A stretch of 64,000 nt of DNA from Myxococcota bacterium. Lineage in GTDB: Bacteria; Myxococcota_A; UBA9160; UBA6930. How positions within the stretch are numbered: the first letter of the stretch is position 1; each line of letters begins with the position of its first letter. Below, one piece after another: positions 1 through 8,570 of this stretch. The position numbers were made by a program, and so were the translations under genes. Where the stretch lies: assembly GCA_028285625.1 (NCBI GenBank), contig JANQOX010000013.1:1-64000 (forward strand). The letters run 5' to 3'. Below the pieces are notes generated by a model. The model was not told the DNA's origin. It ran no database searches and saw only the letters and a program-made list of their open reading frames with translations.

Positions 1-657
1 GCGCCCCGGGGCGAGCCCGCCGGCCTGCCGTCGCTGCTGGTCCTCGACCTGATGCTCCCGGATGGCGACGGCCTCGCCCTGTGCCGCGCGATCCGCTCCG
101 GTGAGGCCGGGCCAGCGGCGGCCACGCTTCCGATCCTGATGCTGACCGCCCGGGGCGACGATGCCGATCGCATCGTCGGTCTCGAACTGGGCGCCGACGA
201 CTACCTGGCCAAGCCCTTCAACCCACGCGAGCTGCTGGCGCGCATCCGCGCCTTGCTGCGACGCACCGGCGCGGGCCGCAGCGCGGCGTCGCCCTCGCTG
301 CGATTCGGTCGGCTGGCGATCGACCCGCACGCGCGAACCGTCCACCTCGACGGCGAGCCTCGCACGATGACGGGACACCAGTTCGACCTGCTCCTGCTGC
401 TCGCCGAGCACGCCGGTCGCGTGATGAGCCGCGATGCCATCCAGATGCACCTGCGCGGGCACGAGTCCGGTGCCTTCGACCGCAGTATCGACGTCCACGT
501 CTCGCGCGTGCGCGCCGCCATCGAGGACGACCCCGCGCGACCCCGGCGCATCCTCACCGTACGCGGGGTCGGCTATGTGTTCGCAAGCCAACAGGATCGC
601 GAACCGGACCACGAGCCCGGCCCCGACCCGGCCGCGCGCGAAGGGGGCCCGGCGTGA
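1..657 (+). CDS. OmpR/PhoB-family response regulator, 5' end outside the window
   Basis: The frame is open from base 1, so the first part of the receiver domain lies outside the window. What remains begins just before the phosphoacceptor motif LVLDLMLPDGDG, with the Asp codon at 46-48, and continues through the switch Thr region (MLTARGDD) and the conserved Lys in DYLAKPF. The C-terminal half is an OmpR-type winged helix, ending in the typical ILTVRGVGYVF strand. It should bind DNA when phosphorylated by the histidine kinase encoded next, whose GTG start overlaps this stop codon by 4 bp. The last 20 residues are an acidic, Pro-rich tail. Family assignment is firm; the regulon is unknown. Confidence 0.93.
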   Translation, partial: APRGEPAGLPSLLVLDLMLPDGDGLALCRAIRSGEAGPAAATLPILMLTARGDDADRIVGLELGADDYLAKPFNPRELLARIRALLRRTGAGRSAASPSLRFGRLAIDPHARTVHLDGEPRTMTGHQFDLLLLLAEHAGRVMSRDAIQMHLRGHESGAFDRSIDVHVSRVRAAIEDDPARPRRILTVRGVGYVFASQQDREPDHEPGPDPAAREGGPA

Positions 658-1706
658 GTCGCCTGGCCCTCCGCATCTACCTGGGCTTCGTCGGCATTCT
701 GGCGCTCTTCTTCGTGGGCGCGTCGCTCCACTTCGTCCTGATCGACCACGACCACGAGCGCTGGCAGGGGCCGCCGCCGAGGGCCGAGCGGCGCAGCCCC
801 GCCCACGGCGTCGGACTGCTGGTGGGTCTGGCGCTCGCGATCGGCGCGGGCGCGTGGCCCGTCGCCCGGAGCATCACGCGCCGCCTCGAGCGGGTGTCCC
901 AGAGCGTCGAGGCGCTGGGCGAGGGAACGCTCTCGGCCCGCGCTCCGGTCGAGGGACGCGACGAGGTCGCGCGCCTGGCCGTGCGCTTCAACCACATGGC
1001 GGGTCGGGTCGAGGCGCTGGTCGCCGCGCAACGCACCCTGCTGGCGAGCGCCTCCCACGAGCTGCGTTCGCCGCTGGCGCGGCTGCGCGTGGCGGCCGAG
1101 CTGCTCACCGGCGCCGACGGAGCCCGGCTCTCCGCAGAACGGCTCGCCGAGCTTCGGGCGGGCATCGCGAGCGACGTGACCCAACTCGACCACGCCGTGG
1201 AAGAGCTGCTGCTCGCGAGCCGTCTGGATGCCGCGGAAGCCTCGGGGCCGGGCGAGCCCGTCGATCTGCTGGCGCTCGTGGTTGAAGAGACCGCCGCCCA
1301 CGGCGAGGCCGTGCACGTGGACGGTTCGGGCGAGGCTCCGGCCTTGCTGTCGGGGGACCCGCGAAGCCTGCGACACCTGGTCCGCAATCTGGTCGGCAAT
1401 GCGCTCCGACACGCCCCCGGCACACCGGTCGACATCCGCGTCGCGGCGGGGCCCGGCGGCGGAGCCGTCCTCTCGGTGGCCGACCGCGGCCCGGGCGTGG
1501 ACGCCGCTGACCGCGAGCGCATCTTCGAGCCCTTCGCCCGGGGCGGCGATGCGACGGCGCAGGGGACGGAGGGCGTCGGACTGGGCCTCGCGCTGGTGCG
1601 CCGGATCGCGCGACACCACGGCGGCGACGCGACCGTCGAGGACCGCCCGGGCGGCGGCACCGTATTCCGGGTCACGCTGCCAGGCCGGTCGTCCGACCCC
1701 TGCTAA
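654..1706 (+). CDS. Sensor histidine kinase (HAMP, HisKA, HATPase_c), CpxA/RstB-like
   Basis: A 350-residue inner-membrane kinase paired with the preceding regulator through a GTGA overlap. It has a membrane helix at about residues 8-30, a very short periplasmic loop of about 20 residues, a second helix at about 52-70, then a HAMP linker. The H-box SASHELRSPLARLR carries the phosphorylated His at about residue 135. The ATPase domain shows the N-box (NLVGNALRHAP), DRGPGVD and the G-box GVGLGLALVRRIARHHGG. With such a small periplasmic loop it probably senses the membrane or a partner protein rather than a ligand domain. It is the last gene of its operon; the next gene converges on it. Confidence 0.93.
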   Translation: MSRLALRIYLGFVGILALFFVGASLHFVLIDHDHERWQGPPPRAERRSPAHGVGLLVGLALAIGAGAWPVARSITRRLERVSQSVEALGEGTLSARAPVEGRDEVARLAVRFNHMAGRVEALVAAQRTLLASASHELRSPLARLRVAAELLTGADGARLSAERLAELRAGIASDVTQLDHAVEELLLASRLDAAEASGPGEPVDLLALVVEETAAHGEAVHVDGSGEAPALLSGDPRSLRHLVRNLVGNALRHAPGTPVDIRVAAGPGGGAVLSVADRGPGVDAADRERIFEPFARGGDATAQGTEGVGLGLALVRRIARHHGGDATVEDRPGGGTVFRVTLPGRSSDPC

Positions 1707-1722
1707 GCGCGCGGCTCCCGGG

Positions 1723-1785
1723 CCCTCACGCGTGGAGGCGAGGCCTTCACGCGTGGAGGCGTGGCCTTCACGCGTGGAGGCGTGG
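1723..1785. repeat. Three tandem 21-bp direct repeats at the end of an amidase gene
   Basis: Units at 1723-1743, 1744-1764 and 1765-1785 are nearly identical (core TTCACGCGTGGAGGCGTGG; unit 1 differs at two or three bases). The third unit contains the TGA stop of the minus-strand amidase at 1768-1770. Because the unit is seven codons long, the same in-frame TGA recurs at 1747 and 1726. The array lies between convergent genes and may be slippage-generated. Confidence 0.85.
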
Positions 1786-3204
1786 CCTTCGGTCGCGCCA
1801 CGGCAGATCCTGCTCGAGCTGCCCAGCGACCTGGAGCAGCAGATCCTCACGCCCGTGGAGCGCGACGAGCTGGACGCCGATCGGCCGGTCCCCTTCGGCG
1901 GGCTCTCCCGGCACCGAGATCGCCGGCTGCCCCGACAGATTGAAGGGCAGCGTGAATGCTCCATACGGCGCCGAGCGGATGAACGCGCGCAGGGGCTCTT
2001 CGGGCGTGGAGGTCAGCACGCCGAGCTCGGGCGGCGGGTCGGCCTGGGTCGCGCAGACCAGCAGATCGAATCCGCCCTGCCACCAAGCGGCCAGGCGGCG
2101 ACCAAACCGGTGCACGTACTCGATCGTCGCCAGCAGCTCGGGCGCCGGAACGGTCGCGCCGCGTTCGGCGAGCGCGCCGGTGAGCGGCTCCACGTCCTTC
2201 GGGCCCAGGGGTCGACCGATGCGCGCACCCCAGGCGTCGAGGGCTCGGGCCACGTTGGTCGAGACCACGTTCACGTAGTGACCCACGTGCTCGGGGTCGC
2301 CGAGCGGCTCGGGATGCGACTCCTCCACGTGGTGGCCACGCGCCTCCAGCGCGCGCGCGGTCGCATCGACCACCGCGACCACCGCTGGGTCGACGGGGAT
2401 GTCGCGCGCCGCCCCGCGCAGCACACCGACGCGCAGGCGACCCGGGTCGCGGGTCAGGCAGGCGGCGAAGCCTCCGTCGGGCGCGGGCGGCGCGTGGTAG
2501 GGGTCGCCCGGCTCGGGGCCCGCCGTCACGTCGAGCAACGCCGCGCTGTCGCGAACCGTGCGCGTCACCACGAACTCGGCCGAGAGCCCGCTCCAGCGCT
2601 CGCCCACGGACGGCCCGAACGAGTTGCGACCGCGCGTGGGCTTGAGACCCACCAGGCCGCACATGCTCGCGGGCCCGCGGATCGACCCGCCGCCATCGCT
2701 CGCGTGGGCCGCGGGCACCAGGCCCGCCGCCACGGCCGAAGCGGCGCCGCCGCTCGAGCCCCCTGCGCTGCGTGCAGGGTCCCAGGGGCTACGGGTCGGC
2801 CCATAGGCTTCGCACTCGGTCGTGGGCAGCAGTGCCAGCTCCGGCGTGTTGGTGCGGCCCAGGATCTCGAGGCCGGCGTTCTTGAAGCGCCGGGTGAGGT
2901 AGCCGTCCTCGGACTCACGAAAGCCGGCATCGCGCAGGGCGCGCATGCCGCAATGGTTGGGCTGCCCGGCGTCGGGGCCGCCGATGTCCTTCATGGCAAA
3001 GGGAACGCCGCGAAACGGTCCCGACCGGCTCCCGGCCTCGTCGCGCGCGCGCTCGAAGCTGAAGTGGATGAGCGCGTTCAGCTCGGGGTTGCGCGCTTCC
3101 ACGCGCCGGATGCCGGCCTCGACCAGTTCGGCCGGTTGGAGTTCGCCGCGGGCGACGAGGGCCGCCTGGTCGGTCGCGTCGAGGAGAGCCAGTTCGTCGG
3201 ACAT
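1768..3204 (-). CDS. Amidase signature family enzyme
   Basis: A 478-residue amidase of the GatA/amidase-signature type, which hydrolyses carboxamides by a Ser-cisSer-Lys triad. Visible elements are the Lys in AMKDIGG, the Gly/Ser-rich signature [15 protein letters not shown] and the nucleophile region [11 protein letters not shown]. The frame stays open for 96 codons upstream, but that part is compositionally odd and unlike the family; the start [10 protein letters not shown] at 3204 has a clear GGAGG ribosome-binding site 5 bases upstream and matches family length. Substrate is unknown. It is the last gene of the minus-strand run that includes the CoA-transferase and frdABCD, and its stop lies in a 21-bp tandem repeat. 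Confidence 0.9.
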   Translation of the reverse strand: MSDELALLDATDQAALVARGELQPAELVEAGIRRVEARNPELNALIHFSFERARDEAGSRSGPFRGVPFAMKDIGGPDAGQPNHCGMRALRDAGFRESEDGYLTRRFKNAGLEILGRTNTPELALLPTTECEAYGPTRSPWDPARSAGGSSGGAASAVAAGLVPAAHASDGGGSIRGPASMCGLVGLKPTRGRNSFGPSVGERWSGLSAEFVVTRTVRDSAALLDVTAGPEPGDPYHAPPAPDGGFAACLTRDPGRLRVGVLRGAARDIPVDPAVVAVVDATARALEARGHHVEESHPEPLGDPEHVGHYVNVVSTNVARALDAWGARIGRPLGPKDVEPLTGALAERGATVPAPELLATIEYVHRFGRRLAAWWQGGFDLLVCATQADPPPELGVLTSTPEEPLRAFIRSAPYGAFTLPFNLSGQPAISVPGEPAEGDRPIGVQLVALHGREDLLLQVAGQLEQDLPWRDRRPRLHA

Positions 3205-3241
3205 GAAGCCTCCCTGCCGTGCGCGGTCGCGGCGCCGGCGA

Positions 3242-3973
3242 TCAGAAGTCGAGTCGAAGTGCCAGGCCGCGGTGTGTCGGCACGACGCGCAGCTGGGCGT
3301 TCTGCGGGCCTCCCATGCCGAAGCGCTTGCGATAGGCCTCGACGTCCCGAAACGGCTCGTAGGGCTCCGTCCAGAACTGCACCTCGCCGCCGACCAGCGC
3401 CGCCACGGTCGTGGTGATCGCCGGCGTGGCGTCGTCTCCCACCGCATAGACGATGCCCCCGGCAGCGAGCGAGACCGCGGCGTTCGCGACATGCGTCACC
3501 CAGTCGCGCTGCACGGTGGCGCGCCGCGCGTTGGCGAGAAGGGTCTCCTGGGCGTGATCCAGACGGGCCAGCCGCTGCGCGCGCGTGTCGTCGGGCAGTG
3601 TGCGTACGGGGTCGGCGCCCAGCCGCGCGTCCATGGGCAGCATGCCGAGGTACCCGATGCCCCCCACCGCGAGCACGGCCGTCGCGATCCCCGCCGCGCG
3701 ATCTCCCGACTCGTCGGCCAGGGCCGCCTGGACGGACCCCACCACGACCCCACCCGCACTCGCGGTGAGCCATCCCCAGTGCCACAGGCTCGCGTGACGC
3801 CGGCTCGCCTCCAGCCGTTCTTCGAGAAAGGCGAGGCGGTCCACGACCTCCTGATCGCTCAGCGAGGCGGACGGCGTGGGCAGCGTGCCCACGCGCTGGG
3901 TGGCGCAGCCGGACGCCAAGCCCAGCGCGCAGACCAGCAGCAGGGCGCGGCACCAGAGGGGGAACGAGGCCAT
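3242..3973 (-). CDS. Hypothetical lipoprotein with glycine-rich membrane segments
   Basis: I do not recognise this 243-residue protein. It begins with a lipoprotein signal peptide whose lipobox LASGC places the acylated Cys at about residue 23. A helical stretch with many Glu/Arg residues follows (about 35-60), then two or three glycine/alanine-rich hydrophobic segments (about 68-85, 93-115 and 165-195) of the kind seen in small envelope proteins. The C-terminus ends LALRLDF, an aromatic end often found in outer-membrane proteins, though this is weak evidence. It lies between the CoA-transferase and the amidase on the same strand with gaps of 9 and 37 bp, so it is probably co-transcribed. Confidence 0.72.
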   Translation of the reverse strand: MASFPLWCRALLLVCALGLASGCATQRVGTLPTPSASLSDQEVVDRLAFLEERLEASRRHASLWHWGWLTASAGGVVVGSVQAALADESGDRAAGIATAVLAVGGIGYLGMLPMDARLGADPVRTLPDDTRAQRLARLDHAQETLLANARRATVQRDWVTHVANAAVSLAAGGIVYAVGDDATPAITTTVAALVGGEVQFWTEPYEPFRDVEAYRKRFGMGGPQNAQLRVVPTHRGLALRLDF

Positions 3974-3982
3974 TCCGGGATC

Positions 3983-5176
3983 CTAGACCACACCTTCTTC
4001 GCGAAGCTTCGCCAAGGCCGCCGCATCCACCCCTGCCTCGGCCAGCACCTCGGCGGTGTCGGCACCCAGGGCGGGTGACAGTGCGCGCGCCCGCGGCTCC
4101 GTGCCGGAAAGCTGCAGCGGATTGCCGTGGAACACGACCTCGCCGAGTTCGGGGTGCGGATGGCGCTCGACCATGCCGCGGGCGACGAGCTGCGGGTCGT
4201 CGATCAGCTCGTCGGGCGATGCCACGCGCGCACAGGGAAGATCGGCACCGCTCGGGCCGAGCGCCGTCAGGATCTGCTCGCAGGACCGGCTCGCCATCCA
4301 GTCCGCGATCAGACCATTCAGCTCGGCTCGATTCGACGCACGCACGCGGTGATTCTTGAAGCGCTCGTCCCGGCCGAGCTCGGGTCGACCGATGGCTTCG
4401 CACAGTCTTCGAAAGAGCTTGTTCGACGCGGTGCCCACCACGACATGGCCATCGGTGGTCGCGAAGCAGTCGTAGGGCGCGGTGAACGGGTGCTGGTTGC
4501 CGACACGTTCCATCCGCGCACCGATCCCCGAGAAGATCGTCGCGGCCGAGTCGGTGATGGCGAACATGGCGTCCTGGTTCGACAGATCGATCACCCGCGC
4601 CCGGCCGGTCCGGTCGCGGTCGCGCAGCGCCGCCAGGATGCCCACGGTCAGGTAGAGACCGCCCACGTAGTCGGCCAGGGCACCGCCACCGCGCATGGGC
4701 GGCCCGCCCTCGGCCCCGGTCATGGCGAGGAACCCCCCCGCCGCCTGGGCGACGATGTCGTACGAGCCTTCGCCCGCCCGGGGCCCGGTCTGCCCGAAGC
4801 CCGAGAGCGAGGCCACCACCAGACCCGGATTGCGCTCCTGGAGCACCTCGGGTCCGAGACCGTGGCGCGCCAGGAAGCCCGCGCGAAAGTTCTCCACCAG
4901 CACGTCGGCTCGCTCGGCGAGGCGCAGCAGCAGCTCTCGGCCGGCCTCGATGCGGACGTCCAGCGTGATCGAGCGCTTGCCCCGGTTCACGTTCTGGAAC
5001 GAGAGGCTGGTCTGGCCCTTGGCCGAAGGGCCGTAACGGTAGTCGTCGCCGGTCCCCGGCCGCTCGACCTTCACGACCTCGGCTCCGAGGTCGGCGAGCA
5101 CTGCCGTGGCGAACGGGCCCGCGACCACCCGGGTGAGGTCGAGGACGCGGATGCCGTCGAGGACGCGGCCCGCCAC
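3983..5176 (-). CDS. Class III CoA-transferase (CaiB/BaiF family)
   Basis: A 397-residue family III CoA-transferase, which moves CoA between organic acids through an enzyme-bound aspartyl-CoA thioester. The N-terminus has the typical GIRVLDLTRVVAGPF and LGAEVVKVERPGTGDDYR; the catalytic Asp is in LSNQDAMFA (about residue 197), and the C-terminal lid region is present. Length is normal. It begins at a GTG only 6 bases after the frdD stop, so it is the fifth gene of the frd operon. A succinate- or dicarboxylate-related donor or acceptor would fit this position, as in the succinyl-CoA-dependent members of the family, but the substrate cannot be read from the sequence. Confidence 0.9.
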   Translation of the reverse strand: MAGRVLDGIRVLDLTRVVAGPFATAVLADLGAEVVKVERPGTGDDYRYGPSAKGQTSLSFQNVNRGKRSITLDVRIEAGRELLLRLAERADVLVENFRAGFLARHGLGPEVLQERNPGLVVASLSGFGQTGPRAGEGSYDIVAQAAGGFLAMTGAEGGPPMRGGGALADYVGGLYLTVGILAALRDRDRTGRARVIDLSNQDAMFAITDSAATIFSGIGARMERVGNQHPFTAPYDCFATTDGHVVVGTASNKLFRRLCEAIGRPELGRDERFKNHRVRASNRAELNGLIADWMASRSCEQILTALGPSGADLPCARVASPDELIDDPQLVARGMVERHPHPELGEVVFHGNPLQLSGTEPRARALSPALGADTAEVLAEAGVDAAALAKLREEGVV

Positions 5177-5182
5177 GCGGGC

Positions 5183-5530
5183 CTAGAGCTGGAAGACCGC
5201 GACCGCGCCCGCCACGCTGGTCACCAGCGCCACGGCGTAGAGCACGGGGCCGACCAGCCCGTCGGTCTTGAGACCCCCGAAGTCGATCCAGACGTGGCGC
5301 AGGTGATGTGCCCCGCCCCAGACCGGCAGCGCGATCGCCCCCAGGCAGACCAGCCGCCCGATCGGATTCGTGGCCAGGCCATGGATGCGTTCGTACGACA
5401 GCGCTTCGGCGGGCGCGAAGCCCAGCGGCCCGGCGATCCCGAGCACCAGCACGATCGCGGGGAGCAACAGGCCTCCCACCATCATGCCGGCGCCGAACAG
5501 CAGCCAGATGATCGGCTCGAGCTTGAGCAT
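5183..5530 (-). CDS. frdD: Fumarate reductase membrane subunit D
   Basis: A 115-residue integral membrane protein with three hydrophobic helices (about 8-36, 50-75 and 92-113), the size and layout of FrdD. The segment WGGAHHLRHVWIDFGGLK resembles the FrdD motif around the quinone site. It follows frdC by 8 bases from an ATG preceded by GAGGGG; a GTG at 5542 overlapping the frdC stop is an alternative start. With FrdC it should anchor the FrdAB catalytic dimer to the membrane and exchange electrons with quinol. Assignment rests on operon position, size and helix pattern as much as on residues. Confidence 0.86.
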   Translation of the reverse strand: MLKLEPIIWLLFGAGMMVGGLLLPAIVLVLGIAGPLGFAPAEALSYERIHGLATNPIGRLVCLGAIALPVWGGAHHLRHVWIDFGGLKTDGLVGPVLYAVALVTSVAGAVAVFQL

Positions 5531-5538
5531 CAGGCCCC

Positions 5539-5982
5539 TCACAGCACCGCCCCCCACAGGATGGCCGCCAGTGCGGCCGTGACCACGGCAAAGGCGCCGT
5601 TCAGCGCCACGGCGAAGAAGGCATCCGGCGGTCGCGGCGCCGGGCCGATCTTCGCCGGCTGCGTCTTCGGGAACAGGCTGAAGAAGCGCAGCGTGAACCA
5701 CACCAGGCCGACGAAGGCCAGCACGTGGTAGGCGACGTAGATCGGATTCTGGAACTGCGCCATGAGGTCGTTCCAGGCGGCCTCGCCCGCGGCCAGGGCC
5801 CAGACGATGCGCAGCACCAGGATCGAACTCAGCAGCAGGAACACGCCACAGCTGCCGAACAGCACGTAGCCCAGGTAGTTGCCGCGGCCCGGAAACTTGT
5901 CCGGCGGCCTGGGGTCTGCGGTCCGCGTGGGCCCGGGCTGGCTCGGGCGCATGGCGTCGAGGCGCGGTCTGGCGTTCGACAC
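5539..5982 (-). CDS. frdC: Fumarate reductase membrane subunit C
   Basis: A 147-residue membrane subunit. After a hydrophilic Pro/Arg-rich leader of about 35 residues there are three membrane helices, with the conserved VAYHVLAFVGLVWFTLRFF segment typical of FrdC. The GTG start at 5982 is chosen because it lies 2 bases beyond the frdB stop and has a GGAGG site about 9 bases upstream; an internal ATG at 5952 would shorten the leader. The leader is longer than in Escherichia coli FrdC (131 residues). It forms the quinone-reacting anchor with FrdD; the absence of cytochrome b-type (SdhC) features argues for the separate C and D, QFR-type arrangement. Confidence 0.87.
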   Translation of the reverse strand: MSNARPRLDAMRPSQPGPTRTADPRPPDKFPGRGNYLGYVLFGSCGVFLLLSSILVLRIVWALAAGEAAWNDLMAQFQNPIYVAYHVLAFVGLVWFTLRFFSLFPKTQPAKIGPAPRPPDAFFAVALNGAFAVVTAALAAILWGAVL

Positions 5983-5984
5983 GG

Positions 5985-6731
5985 CTACTTGCCTCCTCGC
6001 GACACGACGAGGCCGGTGGCCCAGTCGATCACGTTGAGCAGTTTCGCCTGCTGGACGGCGCCCGAGGGATCCACGTTCTTCGGGCAGACCTCGCTGCACT
6101 CGTTGGCGAACGAGCAGGCGAAGACGCCGCCGTCGTCCCGGAAGACTTCGTTGCGCTCGGCGTTGCCCTCGTCCCGGGAGTCCTGGTTGTAGCGATGGCC
6201 CAGGGCGATGGCCGCGGGCCCGAGGAAGTCGGGCTCGGCACTCACCACCGGGCACGCCGAGTAGCAGAGCATGCAGTTGATGCACATGCTGAACTGCTTG
6301 AAGGCGTCGAGCTCTTCCGGAGACTGGCGGTAGGTGCCCTCTTCGATCGCGCGCTCCTTCGCGACCATGATCCAGGGCTTCACTGCCTTGAACTTCTCCA
6401 TGAAGCCTTCCATCTCGACCACCAGGTCGCGGATCACCGGGAAGTTCGCGAGCGGCGCGACTTCGACGGTGTCGCCGTAGTCCGACAGCGCGTCCTTGCA
6501 GGTGAGCTTCGGCTCGCCGTTCACGTTCATGCCACAGCTACCGCACACGGCCATGCGGCACGACCAGCGGTGGGACAGCGTCGGGTCGACGTGATCCTTG
6601 ATGTGGTTGAGCGCGTCGAGCACCTTCCAGTCGGGCTGGACGGTGATCTCGTAGGTGTCGGTGCGGGGCGCCTCGTCCTGGTCGGGATCGAAGCGGGTCA
6701 CCACGAACGTCTTCTTGGTCTCGCCTTCCAT
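5985..6731 (-). CDS. frdB: Fumarate reductase iron-sulfur subunit
   Basis: A 248-residue FrdB/SdhB protein. The N-terminal plant-type ferredoxin domain holds the [2Fe-2S] ligands in SCRMAVCGSCGMNVNGEP and a further downstream Cys. The C-terminal domain carries the [4Fe-4S] and [3Fe-4S] ligands in CINCMLCYSACPV and FANECSEVCPKNVDP. These clusters pass electrons between the FrdA flavin and the membrane quinone. The ATG start overlaps the frdA stop by 4 bp (ATGA), and frdC follows at once, so the four subunits are translationally coupled. Length and cluster motifs are normal. Confidence 0.97.
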   Translation of the reverse strand: MEGETKKTFVVTRFDPDQDEAPRTDTYEITVQPDWKVLDALNHIKDHVDPTLSHRWSCRMAVCGSCGMNVNGEPKLTCKDALSDYGDTVEVAPLANFPVIRDLVVEMEGFMEKFKAVKPWIMVAKERAIEEGTYRQSPEELDAFKQFSMCINCMLCYSACPVVSAEPDFLGPAAIALGHRYNQDSRDEGNAERNEVFRDDGGVFACSFANECSEVCPKNVDPSGAVQQAKLLNVIDWATGLVVSRGGK

Positions 6732-8449
6732 CAGTACTTGCGCTCCTCGGGCTCCCAGCGCCCGAGCGTCACGTCCTTCTTGTCGTAGCGGCCTTCGCCG
6801 CCTTCGTTGAAGTACACCAGCGAGTGGTGGAGATACTCGGCGTCGTTGCGCGTGGGGTAGTCGCTGCAGGCGTGTGCGCCTCGCGACTCCTTGCGCTGGA
6901 GGCCCGCGATCGAGTTGGCCTCGGCCACGTCGAGCAGGTTGCGCAGCTCGAGCGCGGCCACGAGCTCGGTGTTGAACACCTTGCTCTGGTCGGCCAGCCC
7001 GAGGTCCGCATAGCGCGCCTTGAGCTGCTGCACGTCCTGCACCGTCTTGGCCATGCCGCCCTGCTCGCGGTACACGCCCATGCCGGCCTCCATGGTGTCG
7101 TGCAGCTCCTGGCGCAGGCCGGCGATGGTCTCGCTGCCCTTCTTGCCGCGCAGGGCCTCGAGTCGCCCGCCCTCTTCATCGGCCTGGGCCGAGAGGGCCG
7201 CGTCGCTACCGGCGTCGCTGCCCTTCACGAAGCCGAGGGCGTGCTGGCCGCTGCGCGCGCCGAACACCAGGCATTCGGTGAGCGAGTTGCTGCCCAGGCG
7301 GTTGGCGCCGTTCATGCTGACGCAGGCGACCTCGCCCGCGGCGTAGAGACCCGGCAGGTCGGTGGCGCCGTCGATGTCGGTATCCACGCCGCCCATCATG
7401 TAGTGCAGCACCGGGCGGATCGGGATCGGCTCGTGCACCGGGTCGACCCCCACGTAGGTGCGCCCCAGCAAGCGGACGAACGGCAGCCGCGTGTCGATCT
7501 TCTCCTCGCCCAGGTGGCGGAGGTCGAGATGCACGAACTGACCGTGCGCCCCCTCGATGCCGCGGCCAGCGGCGATCTCCTGCACGATGGCGCGCGAGAT
7601 CATGTCGCGCGGCCCGAGCTCGGCCTTGCTGCCCACGCCGTAGTCGCGCGTGGTGAGGAAGCGCTCGCCGTCGCTGTTGATCAGGTAGCCGCCCTCACCG
7701 CGCGTGGCCTCGGTGATGAGGATGCCGGTGCCCGGCAGGCCGGTCGGGTGGTACTGAACGAACTCCATGTCCTTGAGCGGCACGCCCTCGCGGTACGCGA
7801 GCGCCATGCCGTCGCCGGTCTTGATGTTGCCGTTGGTGGTGAAGGGCCAGGCCTTGCCGGCGCCGCCGGTGGTGAGGATCACGGCCCCGCCGACGATCGC
7901 CTTCATCTCGCCGGTGCGGACCTCGAGGCCCGCCACGCCGCGGCAGACGCCGCCGTCGACCAGCAGCTTGGAGACGAAGATCTCGTCGTAGCGGACGATG
8001 CGGTCGAACTGCATCGACGCCTGGAACAGCGAGTGCAGCAGGTGGAACCCCACCTTGTCGGTGGCGTACCAGGTGCGCTTGGTGGTCATGCCGCCGAACG
8101 CGCGCGTGGACACCGTGCCGTCCTCGTTGCGGCTCCACGGGCAGCCCCAGTGTTCGAGCTGGGTGAGCTCGCGAGGCGCCTGCTCGACGAAGTACTGGAT
8201 GACGTCCTGGTCGCCGAGGAAGTCGCTGCCCTTGACGGTGTCGTAGGCGTGCATCTCCAGCGAGTCGTCCTCGCGGGCGACGGCCGCAGCCCCTCCCTCG
8301 GCGGAGACGGTGTGGCTGCGCATCGGGTAGACCTTCGACACCAACGCGACGGTGATGTCGGGGTCGGCCTCGACGGCGGCGATGGCGGCGCGCAGCCCGG
8401 CGGCACCTCCACCCACGATCACGAGATCGTGACGAATCAACTCGGCCAC
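6731..8449 (-). CDS. frdA: Fumarate reductase / succinate dehydrogenase flavoprotein subunit
   Basis: A 572-residue flavoprotein. The N-terminal Rossmann motif VIVGGGAAGLRAAI binds FAD; MRSHTVSAEGG contains the His that is covalently linked to FAD in the family. The active-site region with PTGLPGTGILITEATRGEGG and the Arg of the capping domain are present, as is the RLGSNSLTECLVFG segment near the C-terminal half. Together with FrdBCD it interconverts fumarate and succinate at the membrane; direction in the cell depends on the quinone. A GTG start is used, with GGAGG 9 bases upstream. It heads the operon frdA-B-C-D-CoA-transferase, and a leader of about 120 bases separates it from the next gene upstream. 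Confidence 0.96.
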   Translation of the reverse strand: MAELIRHDLVIVGGGAAGLRAAIAAVEADPDITVALVSKVYPMRSHTVSAEGGAAAVAREDDSLEMHAYDTVKGSDFLGDQDVIQYFVEQAPRELTQLEHWGCPWSRNEDGTVSTRAFGGMTTKRTWYATDKVGFHLLHSLFQASMQFDRIVRYDEIFVSKLLVDGGVCRGVAGLEVRTGEMKAIVGGAVILTTGGAGKAWPFTTNGNIKTGDGMALAYREGVPLKDMEFVQYHPTGLPGTGILITEATRGEGGYLINSDGERFLTTRDYGVGSKAELGPRDMISRAIVQEIAAGRGIEGAHGQFVHLDLRHLGEEKIDTRLPFVRLLGRTYVGVDPVHEPIPIRPVLHYMMGGVDTDIDGATDLPGLYAAGEVACVSMNGANRLGSNSLTECLVFGARSGQHALGFVKGSDAGSDAALSAQADEEGGRLEALRGKKGSETIAGLRQELHDTMEAGMGVYREQGGMAKTVQDVQQLKARYADLGLADQSKVFNTELVAALELRNLLDVAEANSIAGLQRKESRGAHACSDYPTRNDAEYLHHSLVYFNEGGEGRYDKKDVTLGRWEPEERKY

Positions 8450-8477
8450 GGCGGTCTTCCTCCGAGGGATCGGGTGA

Positions 8478-8497
8478 GCCCCCCGGCGTTGGGGGGC
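8478..8497 (-). other. Hairpin in the frdA leader
   Basis: A perfect 7-bp inverted repeat (GCCCCCC, 6-base loop, GGGGGGC) lies about 30 bases upstream of the frdA GTG. No T-tract follows on the minus strand, so it is more likely a leader structure than a terminator of the upstream lipoprotein gene. Confidence 0.4.
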
Positions 8498-8509
8498 GCC
8501 GTGACACGG

Positions 8510-8538
8510 TTTTTAGCCGATCCCGCGGGGGAACGAAA
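8510..8538 (-). promoter_or_regulatory. Possible sigma-70-like promoter for frdA
   Basis: On the minus strand TTTCGT (8533-8538) and TAAAAA (8510-8515) are separated by 17 bases and lie upstream of the leader hairpin. Match to consensus is poor, especially at -35, so this is a tentative placement within the 121-base gap between two co-oriented genes. Confidence 0.2.
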
Positions 8539-8570
8539 CTCGCTGCGCCGCCTTACGGGCCGCAGGCACC

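Noticed and set aside
3205..3492. N-terminal extension of the first amidase by 96 residues
   Set aside because: No family similarity, Arg/Ser-rich shadow of the lipoprotein gene, and a strong ribosome-binding site precedes the internal ATG at 3204.
3078..5591. A long minus-strand open frame across the CoA-transferase and amidase ends
   Set aside because: Arg/Gly/Pro-rich shadow in the wrong frame of genes with clear family motifs.
8495..8516. Plus-strand hairpin followed by TTTTT, resembling a terminator
   Set aside because: The stem would be only about 3 bp with a usable loop, and no plus-strand gene ends there.
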